DNA from: Stratiolaelaps scimitus
Lineage: Eukaryota > Arthropoda > Arachnida > Mesostigmata > Laelapidae
Direction of reading: 5' to 3'
Assembly: GCA_019614645.1 (NCBI GenBank)
Contig: JABWDB010000036.1
Coordinates: forward strand, 186,001-250,000
Length of the DNA: 64,000 nt
Below are positions 47,253 to 58,691 of this stretch, in pieces. The translations under genes and the position numbers were made by a program. Positions within the stretch are counted from its first letter, which is position 1. Each line of letters opens with the position of its first letter. Below the pieces are notes generated by a model, which worked only from the letters and a program-made list of their open reading frames with translations, was not told where the DNA came from and searched no databases.

Positions 47253-48993
47253 GGTAAAAGGTGTAAAATATCACATTGCAACAGACGAAGTTACAATTGA
47301 CAACATATTATATCAACGCATACATAGGGGCAAATACATTGACACGATTCCTCTTCCATCATAGTCACAAAAATCAACGTTATACGTAATCTTACATGTC
47401 AAACACAGTGATCACTACCCCTAAAAATTTTCTTAACTTCGTGGACAAACTTCTTTGCTGAGGTGAGGGATCGAATCTCACTCGGGAGAGAGCCCCATAC
47501 CTCCGGTAGGCGGTGAGCCAGAGCATGGCGACTTGACTCTTTGGTGGTGAATGGTCTCACGAATACCGTTGCCCGACGGGCCGTTCGCTTTTCCATAGCA
47601 GAGATGCAGAAAGAGATGTCACCAGGAATTTTTCCTCTTACTATTTTGAAGGCAAGAAAGGCAGTCTGAACCTTGCTGATTCCACGGAGGCGAAGAAGCT
47701 CAGCATTATCTAAAATATCTGTAACGGAAGCACTGCGACGCCGATCGAAGATGGCCCTAAGTGCGTCGTTCTGAATGATTTCTCCTTTGCGCAGCGTTCC
47801 CTGAAAGCTCCCACCCCAGATTGTGATTCCATAGGAAAGCAGAGGAATGAGTAACATCCTATACACCAGCAGTAATCCCTCAGTAGGTACTCCAAGTTCT
47901 CTCAGGCGGCGCAGTGAGGCAATCACCGCATAACATTTTGGAGTAATAGTCCGTAGGTGTTCGTGCCATCTGAGTGTGTCTTGGAGAACAAGACCCAAAC
48001 ATTTGACAGAGGAAGACACCGGAACCGACGAATTGCATAATTCCACTGATTGGATATGAGTCGTCCTTTGTGGCGAGCGAAAGAGGACGATACCCGTTTT
48101 GCTAGCGTTTATGACCAGACCAAATTTCTCGAAAATTTTAATCACAGCTTCAACCTTGGGCATCACTCTATGAACATCATCTTGTATGGAGGAAGGGGAG
48201 ATTCTGAAAAGGAGCGACGTGTCATCTGCGTATGCAATGGTTTTACAAAATTTGCCGGCTGATATTTCTAACAAGATGAAGTTCATTAGGATAATAAACA
48301 TATAGGGCCCTAGAATAGAGCCTTGCGGCGCGCCGATGTCGACTGTCCTCCAGGTTGATTCCACGTTTTCGACCTTCACCGCCTGTTGTCTCCCAGTCAG
48401 GTATGAACGAAACCAAGAAACAACCAAGCTGCTGCAGCCAAGATGGTCAAGTATTTGTAGAAAGAACGAGTGGTGTAAGCAGTTGAAAGCGGCTGACACA
48501 TCAAGAAAGACTCCCAAACATAGTTGATTGTTCTCAATAGAATCGGTTATCTCCTGCAATAGGTGTGCTAGCGCCAATTCGGTAGACCTACCATTGCGAA
48601 AACCATACTGACAGGGCGAGAAAAAGTTTTTCGAGTTGAGATATCGGTCTAATCTAACCAGAATAATCTTCTCCATTACTTTCGATAGGAAATCTACCAA
48701 GGATATTGGTCGATAATTAGTTGGCAACTTACGGTCACCCTTATTTTTAAACAACGGGATAATTCTAGCTTCTTTTAGTCTACTTGGGAAGGAGCCTGAC
48801 CTTATCGAGAGATTGATGATGTGCGTTAAAGGAGGAGCGACCACGGTCGACGCTATCGCAAGCAATTTGGTTGGAATCCCCGTGACACCGACACTCCATG
48901 AAGCCTTAGTTGAACCCAGGGCCCGTTCAACTTCAGACACAGCAACGTCCGCCAGTTCGAACGTTTGTGTTTCAGCATGCCAAAGCGACTACT
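47253..48993 (-). mobile_element. 5'-truncated LINE, copy 2 (also cut at its 3' end)
   Basis: The same LINE as copy 1 but lacking the last about 73 bp of its 3' end, because the duplication junction replaces it. The AATAAA and TGTAT tail seen at 40337-40370 is missing here. This shows that it arose by duplication of the segment, not by a second insertion. Confidence 0.85.
47399..48988 (-). CDS. LINE reverse transcriptase, N-terminally truncated (copy 2)
   Basis: The translation is identical to copy 1 over the 513 residues from the GTG at 48940, with YADD, FLDVSAAF and APQGSILGP all present. Lack of any difference over 1.5 kb, including silent sites, means the duplication is very recent, was homogenised, or is an assembly duplicate. 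Confidence 0.88.
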   Translation of the reverse strand, partial: SLWHAETQTFELADVAVSEVERALGSTKASWSVGVTGIPTKLLAIASTVVAPPLTHIINLSIRSGSFPSRLKEARIIPLFKNKGDRKLPTNYRPISLVDFLSKVMEKIILVRLDRYLNSKNFFSPCQYGFRNGRSTELALAHLLQEITDSIENNQLCLGVFLDVSAAFNCLHHSFFLQILDHLGCSSLVVSWFRSYLTGRQQAVKVENVESTWRTVDIGAPQGSILGPYMFIILMNFILLEISAGKFCKTIAYADDTSLLFRISPSSIQDDVHRVMPKVEAVIKIFEKFGLVINASKTGIVLFRSPQRTTHIQSVELCNSSVPVSSSVKCLGLVLQDTLRWHEHLRTITPKCYAVIASLRRLRELGVPTEGLLLVYRMLLIPLLSYGITIWGGSFQGTLRKGEIIQNDALRAIFDRRRSASVTDILDNAELLRLRGISKVQTAFLAFKIVRGKIPGDISFCISAMEKRTARRATVFVRPFTTKESSRHALAHRLPEVWGSLPSEIRSLTSAKKFVHEVKKIFRGSDHCV

Positions 48994-50482
48994 AGCGACC
49001 ACTAGCCACCAGAACCGCGGATCTGAAGTCGTATTTAGTTTGATTTTACGAACGCAGATGCACAATACAATAATTATATTTGAATGTAACATCGACAGTC
49101 TAAATAGTAATGATAGTAACAATAATAATAGTAATCAACGCCGAAACGAAAAAAAATGCGAAACCATTTTATAGTTCTAAATATTTTGGACCTATTAGAT
49201 AGATCATTAGAAACTTTATTCAACGTGGGCGCATATAACTCACTGGGCTAACTAATTAGCTCAGTTGACGATTATCATTTATACGACAATGTCGCGTGCA
49301 GTTTTGTGTTGCCCAAAAAATCATAACTTGAGCCTGATAAAAAGAGATATTGTTATGGGAAGTTAAACCACTCTACGCAATTAGATAAAGTGGATGAGTT
49401 GCAGCAAGTTGTGTATGGGACTTTGTCTATTACCGATCTCAATCATGGCATTGTATAGGAAATAGGTGGCACTTTCTAAATAACACGGAGCGATACGCCG
49501 GCATAAGTGCACCCTTACACTTATATGGTGTGAAAAGCCAGTACCTATAGAAAACCTCACGAGGTCGCCAAGTATTCCCCCATTTGGGATGGCAAAGAAC
49601 TAAGCTGACAGTTTATATTTTTTGGACTGACAAAAAATCGGACGCACACACTATGCCATTTCCCATAGAGAAATACAAGAATAAGCATCGCAAGATATAT
49701 GATCAATTCACCGTCACGTTATAGCTAAGGTTGATTACAGGTGTCATGTGTAACACACATTTAGTGCAGTCACTGATAATTTACTATAGATACCTTAAGT
49801 GAATGCTTGGTGTGTTATGGAAGCTGTAACAGTAAACGATGCAGATTGTTTTTCATGCAGATGAGTTTGTGGAGGTCAATGGCGTGCGTCGGACTTATCC
49901 ACCTTATCATAATAATGATAGCGATACACACACACACACAATGAAAGCGGTAGATCTTGAACTTCAAATTAGTGATCATGACTCATGTGAGTCGAGGTCG
50001 AATATGAACTTTGAACCGTTTGAACTTTGAACTGTGTGAATATCGAACTTTGGACTTCTGGATTCGATGTCTCATTTTTGAAATTTGCGGGGATTTTGTT
50101 ACTTCTCCTTTCCCATTTTTTCTTATTAGTACTAGTTCAAGATCGAACATTCAAAATTCGATCCTTCCTTGCAATCAATACGCCGGTATCGGTTGTAACT
50201 TCTACTGCCCTAAATGGCCGTTACTTAATTAACCGTGCCTCTCGAATATCTACATAGATTTTGAAACAAGTACGTTGAAATTTACTGAAACCACTATGTG
50301 TATTCATCGGCGTGGAAATAATAATTAATGAAGTAGTAATAATTACAATTGTTGTATTTTATTATTGTAACTCCTGTGTAATTATAATAATTGTTGTCAT
50401 TATTGGTCGATTTTAAGATACACAATCATATGAAACAAGATCCTCTATATTTGTATTTTAGTAAATTTCATTAGCATCGCAT

Positions 50483-50723
50483 CCGCGTGGATAAAATTGG
50501 TGAATCTTGGAAGTAAGACATGAAAGTGAACCAGGTTGTAAAGGTGCTCGCCAACTAAAAACAAATATTCTGGGCCGACGCTCAGCCAACATTTGACGCC
50601 CGCGGTACAACTGCTGTCGGCACAGCTTCCGAATAAGATAGATCCCTTAAATGTAAGTGCACAACGGCGGGGATCGAACCCGTTGACCAACGTTCCTTCT
50701 CTGCATCAGTAGGGCTCGAAGCG
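50483..50723 (-). mobile_element. tRNA-derived SINE (copy 2, unit 2)
   Basis: Exact counterpart of 43640-43880, with its B-box at 50670-50681. Confidence 0.6.
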
Positions 50724-51074
50724 TGTCGCATGACTACAGTACAGCTTGAATGCTCAACACAAACTGGATTAATTCAGCGAGAACACTCGATAACTGAGGG
50801 TGTGTTATCATTTTGAACAACCGAAATTTTACACATTTTATTATAGCAGGCTGCATGCTACGTCATATGCGCTGTTCTTTGTGGTACGTATGTTATTTGA
50901 CACGTACATTTATCTGATACAGAATAAATGCCTCAAATGTGTATTCTTTATAACGATTTGTTGAAAGATAGGGGTGCGTTAAGTTTATGCACACCACTGT
51001 ATATTGGGCTATTCCGTATGCCGCAGCAAGCCATGAAAATGCAATAGGACATACTCGTTGGGACCCAGCTTCTG

Positions 51075-51358
51075 TTGTCCAAGACTGCCAGATCCTTGAA
51101 GTTATACCTTCTCAAGACATTGAAATGGCAGACTCATCTGGCTGCTCTTGAACGTGATTGCTACGCTATCATTGCGGCACTCAGGAAACTCAATGGAATT
51201 GTTTTTTTTTTTCGTGTGAAGATCTCCTCCTTTCCTACATGGCGTTGTTGTTGCTTATATTATGTTATGCACTCCCGATTTGGCGGAAGGTTTTCTGAGA
51301 ATATCCCATTGGACCAAAATCATCCAGAACGATGCTCTTAGAGCAATGTTTTCTGGAT
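51075..51358 (+). pseudogene. Reverse-transcriptase fragment, unit 2
   Basis: Duplicate of 44232-44515, with the same T-run frameshift. Confidence 0.75.
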
Positions 51359-51430
51359 GATTTTGGTCCAATGGGATATTCTCAGACAACCTTCCGCCAA
51401 ATCGGGAGTGCATAACATAATATAAGCAAC
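51250..51430. repeat. 80-bp inverted duplication (hairpin), unit 2
   Basis: Duplicate of 44407-44587, including the single arm mismatch. Confidence 0.95.
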
Positions 51431-51436
51431 AGAGGC

Positions 51437-51561
51437 AGCAGGCAGAGGCGTTTTGTCATCCACGTCAACTCTGCACTGGATCGGCCCACTTTCATGGAGA
51501 TTGGAATGTCTCTGGTGGTAACCGTGCGTTTGAAGAAAATTTCCTCCTCTAAAAAAAAAAA
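51437..51561 (+). repeat. A-tailed module, copy A of unit 2
   Basis: Duplicate of 44594-44718. Confidence 0.6.
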
Positions 51562-52427
51562 CAAAGAGCAATGTTTGGCAGGCGCCACAAAGTTTCTATA
51601 GATGACTTACTTTCCTCGAACAAACTGCTCTCGCTTAATCAAATATACAGAATGCGTTTAAGATATCAAAAGACATCTCCTTCCTGCTCACCGCCGTTAC
51701 CAGCCGCTGTTCAGGTCAAGTCGATGCCTGGGAGTTAATTCATGATTCTCGCTGTTGAAAAACGGCAGAAAGTTTGGATGCAGAGGCACCTAATTATAAT
51801 AGTTTAATTCTGACTAATTGAGCCCTCAGGTAGGGTCAAATAATGACAATACATACAATTTCGCGCACAATTGCATTGCTTGATAAGATTGCAGTCGGCA
51901 GGGCCGTACAGCTGAGGCCAACGGCAGTGTAAATAAAGTTGACTTCAAAATCGATTAAGTATGAGAGGAGACAAACCACACGCTGGCTGGATTCAAGTAG
52001 AAGAATAATGACAGCCGCGTGGATTACATCCACTCAACCCCGCCGACTCTGGGGGTCACACCAGCGGAAATTTTTCATGTGTAGCTAGGTCACGTTTAAG
52101 GGGGTATGAGACGATAGAGTCCGTCTTGCAACTACAGGTTGTTCCTACTGCTGCCACCTTAGTCGTAAATGGTAGTTTAAACGGTCCCTTTTTGTTATAG
52201 ATACATATAAATTATGACCATGAAAAAATGCGCTTCATAAAATTGTAAATTGATGAACATGTTTAGAATTTGTCCCCGATTCTTCTACTACCGTTAGCTA
52301 TACGTTCTTTCTTTCTAGCCTAGATTTGCTTCCCTCGGAAGTCATCCTGGTCAGGAGATGGGATTGAGATAAGTTCCCGTCTGAAGCTGGGTGTCAGCCG
52401 TAGCAGCCTGAATCCTCATTACGATTC

Positions 52428-52453
52428 TTTTTTTTTTTTTTTTTTTTTTTTTT
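52428..52453. repeat. Poly-T tract (26 T) in unit 2
   Basis: One T longer than the counterpart in unit 1. Such runs are prone to both mutation and sequencing error. Confidence 0.95.
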
Positions 52454-53309
52454 CTTCAGGGGGGGGTTGGCATGCTAATGCTTGCGAACACCATGGCCGC
52501 CCCCCCTTATGGAACTGTTGACGATGTTCAACAGCACCACCCTTCCCGGTATCGCTTATCGCATTCTTCAGTAAAGGGTAGTGAGATGTGTACAAGCCCA
52601 GCCACGAGCACCACACATCCTCCTCACCGTGCGGACATGACGTGGTTAGCTGACTCTCAGCTGCTTCCCTTCTCTCTCTCACTCTCTCAAGACCAGACTT
52701 TCTCTCAATACCTCTGTCCACTTCCCGCCTGTAAACAACTACTGTGGTCAATAGGGTGTCTGTAGAAAGCCCCGTGTATGTAAATACTGACCATATATCT
52801 GGGTAAACCTCTCGCCGATCTCTTTCCAACTATTTTCCCTTCTTCCTTCGATTAGTAGTTTGGACTATTCTTGTTGATCGAGCTCGTCTTTAGGGACGGC
52901 CGATTATGTTGTTTGTCTCATTCTTAGCCTTGTAAGCTTTAGCCATATTCTGATCGCAGCGGATCAAGCATCCGTGTGCCATCACTGGGAAAAATGTCGG
53001 GAGAAAAATCTACACCTTCCTCACTTAAGCGTTATAAAAGCTGTAGTTCCCTTAATAAATCAATAAAGTGAAAGTCGTTCTAAAAAACAAAAACGTTTTC
53101 CCATATGGAAACAACCTTGATTATCAGACGCACGATAACTTCTCCATAGATAAAAAAGATATCGAGCCTGGTGGCCTGCTGGTGCATTCGTGTGCACCTG
53201 TTTTGCAACCAGAGGAGACACGCAGGTGCACAAACGGGTTCCCCACCATTGTACATTTGCATTAAAGTAGGGCTGGAGAAGAGATACGCTTTCAGCAGAG
53301 GATGGTTTT

Positions 53310-53433
53310 AGCAGGCAGAGGCGTTTTGTTATCCACGTCAACCCTGTACTGGATCGGCCCACTTTCATGGAGATTTGAATGTCCCTGGTGGTGACCGTGC
53401 GTTGGAGAAAAATTTCCTCTTCTCAAAAAAAAA
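53310..53433 (+). repeat. A-tailed module, copy B of unit 2
   Basis: Duplicate of 46466-46589. Confidence 0.6.
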
Positions 53434-54100
53434 GGGGTCCGTCTTACCAAGTAATGCAGAAGTTATACCGTGGACGTTAAATGTTTACGGCTGAGATCCT
53501 CAGCCCGAAAATGTTGAATTTAGAGTCGGTAACGATATTGCTATTGTGAGAGGTGTAATAATTTTCAAAGTTTTCTATGCAAGCAATAGGTTACACACTG
53601 GGCAAAACATGAAATGCACGACAATCACACCCGTAGCGCTCATTTCAAAAATGACCAAGCAATGTCCGCATTGTTACCGATGTCTAAAAAGATAACGAAG
53701 AGTAGAAGTCTCACGATGATTTCGGAGGTTAGAATTGACTCAAAATGACAACGAAGGGCTCTCAAGATGTAATTCGATTTTAAGCTTAGCAATCGATAGA
53801 GATCGCCACGCGCTAGTCCTATCAGTAGACATGTAGCAGAGTTCGTAAACCTATAATCCCACGATTCTTTGGTGTTACTCTGGTAGCACCTTGGCGAGAC
53901 TACCACTTCAGGTCCTAACATGTATATGCCCCCTACTGGCCTTGTAGAAAGTAAAGGCGAGGTGGACACATCCTTTTCCGTTCTTCCTTCGTCGTTTGAC
54001 AATTGCACTGTACTACCCTCCCGTCGGCAATGGTCAGCTCTGTCGACCCTCAGCACTCACATACAACAACCCGACATGGCAGATATATCCATAGATGGTC

Positions 54101-54124
54101 CACAATATTAAAAAGAATATTGTG
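54101..54124. repeat. Small hairpin at the right edge of the duplication
   Basis: CACAATATT and AATATTGTG pair perfectly over nine bases around AAAAAG. It begins 2 bp after the last base shared by both units. Confidence 0.85.
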
Positions 54125-54160
54125 AACATACTTTGGGATTTCGACGGCTTCACCACTCAT

Positions 54161-54170
54161 TTTAGGTAGG
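54161..54170. repeat. Target site duplication, left copy
   Basis: TTTAGGTAGG, repeated exactly at 54601-54610. The two flank the retroelement fragment between them. Confidence 0.75.
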
Positions 54171-54600
54171 TCTAGAGATTATTGAATTTATACAAACATA
54201 TAATAATTAGGATTTATTGGGGGGAGGGATTAGTTGGGGTCCGGGGCCGAGGTCGACATTGTCCCGAGGAAGGCGATGGCATTGCCTCTCTGCCTCACAG
54301 CGAGGGACAGGCGTTGCAGAAGGAAATATCCTACGCGCTTGTCCCCGATCAGCCTATGGTAGACCCCTTCGAAAAAGTTCGTAGTGAGGGGGCCGTGCCC
54401 GCCTAAATGCAAGGGGGGAAAAGAGGTGGGTTGCCTGGAGTGCGGCGTACTTCCGTAGCTTGGCCCACTCCGCACGAGCAACCGCGTAACCGGGGGTGGT
54501 TACATAGTAATTGACATAAGAAGGTGCTAGAGAGTCAAGGACCGTGCCGTTCCGAACGAGGTGCTAGCCTCGGTGGAAGAGAATGAGAGTGAGGCCGCCG
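54171..54600 (-). mobile_element. 5'-truncated fragment of the R2-like retroelement family
   Basis: The minus strand encodes fragments such as HGPLTTNFFEGVYHRLIGDKR, split here as GGHGPLTTNFFEGVYHRLIG and FLLQRLSLAV, matching the C-terminus of the frame at 58684-60183. The nucleotide match extends from about 54600 down to the shared 3' end (ATATGTTTGTATAAA). Several small deletions break the frame, one removing the codons between CTTGC and GGCGGG. It is bounded by 10-bp direct repeats and is an old, short insertion. Confidence 0.82.
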
Positions 54601-54610
54601 TTTAGGTAGG
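54601..54610. repeat. Target site duplication, right copy
   Basis: TTTAGGTAGG, identical to 54161-54170. Confidence 0.75.
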
Positions 54611-57600
54611 CTTTTCATGTTAAAATACCCAATTTGTGAGCCTGCCGGCTTCGCCGTCATGTAAAATGCGTAGAAAGAAGTGGACAGCGTGTGCAACGCA
54701 AAACAAGCGAAGCATAAAGTTTGATTCCTTCAGCAAATAGTTGCTACGAAAATCTACACCGCTGGACGAAACCACGCCATTACGATATTAACATTAATTC
54801 AACACAACCTACAGCATTTTTGTTTTGTAGTTAGAGTTATTGATACCACGACGAAATTCATCTCTTCTCTCTCGGTAAACGATCACTACGGTACATAGTT
54901 GACACTATCGCTGCACTTTTACCTCGAAAAGAATCCGTGTTGAGTACTTAATGAGAACGGTGAACTGCGTTGAGTCAGTGTGACTCTCGTACCCTAACTA
55001 TTGAGTCTAATAAAAATATAGTCTGGTAAATTTCTTTAAGAGATACTCGAATGCACCTCACCCAAGAACGCCGTGAGCTTTATTAATATGGGAAGGGTAA
55101 TTAAAAAACATGAAAAATAAACTAAATTAAAAACGATAGTAAATATAAATAATAATTTACGATACAGTACTGTGAAACTACACAGCAGTAATTGCAGATT
55201 TCTTTTTTTCGATTTCGGTTGTTTACTTATCGCACCTCGCAAGATTGAGTTCTAGAAAACGGTTGTGGTTGTTGAACGCTAGTCACAGGTGAGGCTCCCT
55301 TGGCCGATTGATCTTTCTTTCTCGAGGACAACGGGGCAAACAAAACTTCTGCTCTGGACAGTGAATGTGCTTAGGTGAAGCGAATATTTGACGATGCTGA
55401 TGTTACAGAGACCTCGTGGAGCGCTGCGTAGTAAGCCTTTAGTCGAGTGTTCTTTTTCAATGGAATAACGAAACCACTGTTTATAATGAAATAATTCGAT
55501 ATTCACTTCGTTAACTTCGCCATCATAAACTCACCCCTACTAAAAATAGACGTTCGCAATTGCTATGTCCAAGAGACTATTTTGTGATGAAATTTTGAAT
55601 AGATCAAATATTTGTAAACGCTTGCATCGACTGTTTATCATTAAAAATATATTTCCTTCGAGTAATTGCCGTACAACTTTTCCAACTGCTACTTCTACTC
55701 CGTGTATACAATGCGAGCCACCAAAAATACTACGAAAAAAAATTATTCGTCAGCTCGTTAAAACTGGTGCGGAACACAACGACACCGATACGAAAGGCAA
55801 TTAATAACATTGTGAACGTGTTAGAATTTAACTGATGGTGTTTGGAAGGAATTTAATTTAAATACTATATTTTTATTATTTTTCTGATAAGGGTGATCGG
55901 ATATGCCCTTGAAGCATAGCTCTGTGTGTGTGTGCGGCAATTATCACTCACCCGCAAAATGTGATTGTTTATTTGTTTCTAATCTATCACTATAAGAAAG
56001 AAATTTTGCGTACAATTTTCAATGAATTACCTTAGTCTAATGAGTACGCAAGTTTGATGGATATCGCTACCGAATACTTTAGAAATTCAAATAACTAAAC
56101 ACATACTAAACAGAATGAATATAAACAAATGCTTATTTTTTTATATATCAACTATGATTAGCATTCTATTTGCCTGTCAGCGTTACCCGCTGTTTCTCGA
56201 TCTTCTGTTCCTGGTAAGCCCTCGCCTTTACTTTATATATATAGCCATCTCCTAATCCAGCTCATATTCCAGCACACGTTGACGATTACTTCTACGGCAA
56301 TATTTGCTTATTCGTTTCCAGTATGATTTTATTATAATCACCAATTTTCCCCCACCTCTAAACCTCAGGCCAGTCGTTACAAGAACGTTGCTCAGTTCTA
56401 CAGAAGGTTGGCCGTTCCCCTCACTGCCGAATCTCGCTTCTTACGCACCTACATCCCTATTTCTAAATCAGTAACCGTCAGCTGTTGGCCACTGTTGCCG
56501 CCGTTCGGACTGAACAGCAAAACGATCTCACGTCGGCTGGTTGCTTGGTTCGTTCGTTCGTTCGTCGGCCAAAGCAAACGGCTTCAACAGCAAACAGCTG
56601 TGTATAACCACGACTACGGTAGCGACAGCGGCGCCGGCGGCGGCGCCGGTTGCGGCAGCAACGACAATGCTGATTGTGGCGCGCCAGCGTAGTGTGGCCA
56701 GCGCAAACAGAGCAAGGCCATTCGACGATTCAGTCGAGCATTTTGCACACGATTCGAAACGGGCAACTAGGGAGTAGCAGGCGTTGGTTATTGACCCCCG
56801 TTGCGTTCTCCATTTTTTGTGCTCGCTTGCCACCACCACCACCGTGGTGGTGGTGGCGGCGGTGGCGGCGGTGCGAGTTGTGTCCCTGCCTCACATGGGC
56901 ATTTCGATTCAACAGAGAATATGGCGAGAAAAACAGAGGACGGAGAGTCTGCGGTAGCTGTCGAGAGCGAGCTGTGCCAGGAAGCGTCTGCTGTTGCTAA
57001 CGGAAATGTCCATAACTATTGCGGCACTATGTGGATTCATATTACGGCGTATGACTATAATAAGACTGCTATTATCATGGCCAGTATTGAAACTAGCTTC
57101 TAGGCAATCAGCAGGAACTTACTTGTTCAGTGATAGGTCGAAGTTACACATATTGTATGGCTAGCTGGGAACTTATGTTCATCGACGATACTCTGTTGCT
57201 AACTACGAACAGTATCGAATGAGAAATTTTGTTCAGCTGCTGGCGTTACATGATGCCACGGACGACAACAACATGAACATGAGACAGAGAATAATCGCCG
57301 TGCCACTAAATCGGGCCTTGCTGTCAATGGGGTGGCTTATTGTCGTGTTTGTTTGTGAAATTAACCGGCCATCACACACACACCTTGGGTGAATCCGTTC
57401 GTGTTAAAAAGCGGTGTTAATGTACACTGGCTGGAATAAAAAAAGGCCCAGCATCAGTGGCAATACTGGTTTGAGCAGAGGCACTTGCTTTTTTTTTGAA
57501 GCAGTTCGTTTGTAGTGGACATTTATTTGCGTTGATATGGGAAATGAATCATTGAAAACGCATCGTGAATCCACACCTCACATCCAGACCATTCATTTTC

Positions 57601-58115
57601 AATTAAAATCTTAGCATTTGTACCTGGACATATGCAAGTTTAAGCAAAGGTAAAAAGGTGAATTTTTATTGTTGCATTAAAGGAACTGCGATTATGACAA
57701 CGCTTAGGTTTTCTTATATGTCCTCATTACTAGATCGCCGGGCGGTTATCTTCGCCTTTTTGCCGATTGGAAAATCGTCTGCGCTCCCAATAATGACCGA
57801 TACCAATCTCTTTGAAGAGCGTTGGTATTTCTACGTCTCCGTTAACCTCAGCTTGCCTTGCGCAACACATGACGAACTGACAGACGGGTCCTATCTTAAG
57901 CGGTAATTGGGTATTGCGAGGCGCTTTTTCAGTTTGCCTCAGACAATTCAGAAACGTTTATGCATCAACATGAAATGACACTGGCCTGGTGGGAGAAGAC
58001 AATTTGATTTTTTTGGGTATAACAAATCATGGGTGTTGTTCATTAATTTCCCCTGTGAACCTTTTGGTACCCGACGAACAACGTCACTGGGAAATTTCTT
58101 TGCCTAATCAGATGT
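54611..58115. other. Stretch without a recognised gene
   Basis: AT-rich to about 56.4 kb, then a GC-rich zone (56.6-56.95 kb) with GGC repeats and a CCACC/GGTGG palindrome at 56830-56856. Frames here are low-complexity and no conserved protein was recognised. Confidence 0.5.
56830..56856. repeat. CCA/TGG trinucleotide palindrome
   Basis: CCACCACCACCAC and GTGGTGGTGGTGG are exact reverse complements separated by one C. (GGC/GGT)n continues to about 56873. Confidence 0.9.
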
Positions 58116-58500
58116 CAAATTGTTTTCAAAACAAAGCATGGTGTAAGTTAGACACACAGTCGTTGAAACTGTTTGGCAGAGAATCTGAGTAGGCGGCTTG
58201 CCGCCTACGTGTGTACGCGTGCGTGGCTGCTCCACGACAACGCTTGTGTTCACGAAGCTGCTGTTGCGAGTAGTTTTTGGCCTAGAATGGAATGAAGTTA
58301 GGGGGGGGGGGGGCAACCCGTATATACTTTCCCGATATAGGCTCGCTAGACTTCAGTGGTTTTGGCCAATTGTAGAGAAAAGTGAGAGGCTACAAATCAC
58401 CAAAATTGGAACGAGCCAATTCGGGGAACTACTCAGGGAGATATTATATGCCCTTCCTTATGAAGGGCGCGCAAGGGCTACCGACCAGATGGCGACGTCT
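58116..58500 (+). pseudogene. Degenerate mariner-like transposase, C-terminal part
   Basis: It contains LKLFGRES, CTRAWLLHDNACVHEAAVAS (about 58212-58271) and, after a G-run, TRIYFPDIGSLDFSGFGQL. These correspond to the HDN and (S)PD...LD blocks of a mariner transposase and to the pseudogene at 36540-37450, including LFGRES. Two catalytic Asp positions (HDN and PD) remain here but are lost in the other copy. A 12-G run and several stops break the frame. Confidence 0.68.
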
Positions 58501-58679
58501 TAATAAATTCTCAAGGAGCGAACTTATACCATGCTAAATAAAATCTTCAATTGACGTGAATAAACGACTCATGTTTTTAATTAAACCAAGCGCCTTTTTT
58601 TCTTATTGGCTTGAATCAACTTCATACTATACTGCCGTAGGATCGATCGTGGATCTGCTTTTTGTAATATTAGGTAATA

Positions 58680-58691
58680 ATAATACCTAGA
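58680..58691. repeat. Candidate target site duplication, left copy
   Basis: ATAATACCTAGA, identical to 60191-60202. Eight of these bases also read as the Y-L-D codons of the element, so duplication and element sequence overlap at this junction. Confidence 0.6.

Larger units (their letters stand above)
47253..54096. repeat. Tandem duplication unit 2 (6,844 bp)
   Basis: A direct copy of 40410-47252. Differences seen are T45538/C52381, A47060/C53904, A47207/C54051 and one extra T in the poly-T tract. The shared sequence ends ATAGATGGT at 54099, after which the flanks differ. Confidence 0.97.

Noticed and set aside
56801..57103. Frame with His and Gly runs near 56.8 kb
   Set aside because: It is created by the CCA/TGG palindrome and GGC repeats, with no ATG-based start or conserved residues.
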